From Candidatus Bipolaricaulota bacterium (GTDB lineage Bacteria > Bipolaricaulota > Bipolaricaulia > M55B111): 6,380 nt of DNA. The notes below the pieces were generated by a model, which saw only the letters and a program-made list of their open reading frames with translations, had not been told where the DNA came from and made no database searches. The translations under genes and the position numbers were made by a program. Each line of letters opens with the position of its first letter. Position 1 is the stretch's first letter. The stretch spans positions 1 to 6,380 of the forward strand of contig JAGXLP010000021.1 in NCBI GenBank assembly GCA_018334615.1, written 5' to 3'. Positions 4,801-6,380 of this stretch are shown here, in pieces.

Positions 4801-6380
4801 ATGGCAAGCAAGCCAAGAATCGGGGTATTTATCTGCCATTGCGGTGAAAATATTGCTGGTACGGTGGATGTCTCCGGGTTGGCAGAGCAGATTATAGATT
4901 ACGATGGTGTCGCGTTTAGTACGGATTACGAGTATATGTGCTCTGACCCAGGACAAAATAAGATCAAAGAGGCAATCGAGGAAGAGGATCTAAACGGAGT
5001 TATCGTAGCCGCTTGTTCTCCGTCCATGCACGAAGAGACGTTTCGGGGGGCGGTTGAAGAAGCAGGTCTTAATCGCTACAGATGCGAGATTGCCAATATT
5101 CGAGAACAATGTTCCTGGGTTCACAGCGAAGACGGGAGAAGGCCAACGGAAAAAGCACTAAGGATAATCAAGGGGGCAGTGGAAAAGGTTAAGAGAAACG
5201 TCCCTATGGAGCCCGTTGAGCGGGAGCATTCGGATAAGTGTCTTGTCATCGGCGGTGGCGTGGCCGGTATTCAGGCGGCACTCGATGTAGCTGAGGCGGG
5301 AAACGAAGTTGTGCTGGTAGAAAAGGAGCCCACTATAGGTGGTCACATGGCCCAGCTTTCGGAAACTTTCCCCACCCTGGATTGTTCTCAATGTATTCTC
5401 ACGCCAAAGATGGTAGAAGTCAATCAACACCCAAATATTGAATTGATGGCCTACAGCGAGGTAAAGGAGGTATCCGGGTACATAGGCAATTACAACGTAC
5501 AGATTGAGAAAAAACCTACATACGTAGACCCCGATGCCTGCAATTTATGCGGAGACTGCGAAGACGTCTGTCCGGTTAACGTTCAGGATGAATTCAATCA
5601 AGGATTAACTTCCCGAAAAGCAATCAGTATCCCGTTTGCCCAGGCAATTCCTTCGTCCTATACACTCGACGAGGAGGCCTGTCTTGGGCTAAACCCTCTG
5701 CGATGCAGTAAATGCGCCGATGTTTGTGACGCCGACGCGGTCAACTTCGATCAAAGTTCGCAGTACATAGAAGAAGAATTTGGAGCGATAATCGTCGCCA
5801 CCGGCTACGACCTCTACCCGAAGGAAAAAATGGGCGAATACGGCTACGGTCAATACGAGGACGTAATTGACGGGTTGCAATTCGAAAGACTGCTTTCAGC
5901 GACCGGACCAACCAGAGGGGAAGTTAAGAGGCCCTCGGATGGAAAAGTTCCGAAAGACGTGGTCTTCATTCAGTGTTCCGGTTCAAGGGATCCCGAAAAC
6001 CACAACCCCTATTGCTCCAAAATTTGTTGCATGTACACGGCAAAACACGCCAAACTTTATAAGGAAAGCGTCCCCGACGGCAATGCCTACGTATTTTATA
6101 TCGATATTCGGGCAGGAGGGAAGGATTACGAAGAGTTTATCCAGGAAGTCCAGGAAGAAGATAGAGTCCTCTACCTCAAGGGAAAAGTATCCAAGCTTAA
6201 GAAGGTAGACGGCAAGCTCAGAGTCTGGGGAATGGACGAAATAGCGGGAGAGCGGATGGAAATCGACGCCGATCTGGTTGTGCTTGCCCAGTCTATTATT
6301 CCTTCGAGCGAGGCAAAGGATACGAGCAGAAAGTTAAACTTAAATCTCGGCCAAAATGGTTTCTACAAGGAAGCACATCC
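4801..6380 (+). CDS. hdrA: Heterodisulfide reductase subunit A-like flavoprotein (5' part, runs off window)
   Basis: From ATG 4801, behind GGGAGGT (4791-4797), the frame is open for 526 codons to the window end. HdrA carries the FAD that bifurcates or confurcates electrons in Hdr complexes in the cytoplasm. The N-terminal domain (1-140) has C12, C14, C47, C72, C95 and C104, several of which are candidates for a cluster. The FAD domain opens with VIGGGVAGIQAAL (G151-G156), then GGHMAQLSETFPTLDCSQC (C195, C198), a strong HdrA signature. An inserted ferredoxin domain follows with two 4Fe-4S sets: C247, C250, C253, C257 and C294, C302, C305, C309. FIQCSGSRD (C392) and YCSKICCMYTAKHAKLYKE (C405, C409, C410) are also typical. 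About 650 residues is usual, so the C-terminal ferredoxin domain, or any MvhD-type fusion, lies outside. The context with korC suggests ferredoxin exchange. No methanogenesis genes are seen, so the true acceptor is unknown. Confidence 0.95.
   Translation, partial: MASKPRIGVFICHCGENIAGTVDVSGLAEQIIDYDGVAFSTDYEYMCSDPGQNKIKEAIEEEDLNGVIVAACSPSMHEETFRGAVEEAGLNRYRCEIANIREQCSWVHSEDGRRPTEKALRIIKGAVEKVKRNVPMEPVEREHSDKCLVIGGGVAGIQAALDVAEAGNEVVLVEKEPTIGGHMAQLSETFPTLDCSQCILTPKMVEVNQHPNIELMAYSEVKEVSGYIGNYNVQIEKKPTYVDPDACNLCGDCEDVCPVNVQDEFNQGLTSRKAISIPFAQAIPSSYTLDEEACLGLNPLRCSKCADVCDADAVNFDQSSQYIEEEFGAIIVATGYDLYPKEKMGEYGYGQYEDVIDGLQFERLLSATGPTRGEVKRPSDGKVPKDVVFIQCSGSRDPENHNPYCSKICCMYTAKHAKLYKESVPDGNAYVFYIDIRAGGKDYEEFIQEVQEEDRVLYLKGKVSKLKKVDGKLRVWGMDEIAGERMEIDADLVVLAQSIIPSSEAKDTSRKLNLNLGQNGFYKEAH

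Noticed and set aside
5867..6208. 113-codon + strand frame inside hdrA
   Set aside because: It is a shadow of hdrA, whose own frame is open and carries conserved Cys motifs throughout.

Overview
This window looks like a piece of an anaerobic bacterial chromosome. The evidence is strong Shine-Dalgarno sequences 6-9 nt ahead of most starts (AAAGGAGGT, GAGGAGGT, AGGAGG, GGGAGGT), GTG and TTG starts, a bacterial C-terminal-processing protease, and ferredoxin-linked enzymes (a 2-oxoacid:ferredoxin oxidoreductase subunit and heterodisulfide reductase HdrA). Arginine is often AGA/AGG and isoleucine often ATA, as in many thermophiles and deep-branching anaerobes. I cannot name the phylum from this much sequence. 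All supported genes are on the + strand.

Left part (1-1761): the 3' end of an S41 (CtpA-type) periplasmic serine protease with its Ser/Lys catalytic pair; a 192-aa membrane-anchored protein whose outer domain resembles the BsuPI protease-inhibitor fold; a 311-bp gap holding nested inverted repeats that could be a structured RNA of about 190 nt; and a 122-aa secreted or membrane protein of unknown function.

Middle (1762-4070): a 368-bp gap without a gene, then a bacterial-type poly(ADP-ribose) glycohydrolase (DUF2263 macrodomain, signature GGG-X7-QEE), then a DUF89-family metal-dependent phosphatase starting at TTG 3195. The upstream regions of these two genes share a two-part element, ATATAAACCAGC followed by CAGGATTA. 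The first copy sits in the loop of a long hairpin with a GC-rich base. This suggests common control of an ADP-ribose turnover enzyme and a possible sugar-phosphate phosphatase.

Right part (4071-6380): a gap with palindromes, then a two-gene operon start: a 2-oxoacid:ferredoxin oxidoreductase gamma subunit (KorC-like) without its alpha and beta partners upstream, and 14 nt later hdrA, which stays open to the window end. HdrA carries its Cys-rich N-terminal domain, FAD domain and an inserted two-cluster ferredoxin domain. The pair suggests that 2-oxoacid oxidation is linked through ferredoxin to a flavin-based bifurcating or confurcating Hdr-type complex, with the remaining subunits probably downstream.

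Nothing here is a CRISPR array, transposon, rRNA or complete tRNA. The least explained parts are the long intergenic regions, which are unusually large for a bacterium and rich in inverted repeats.
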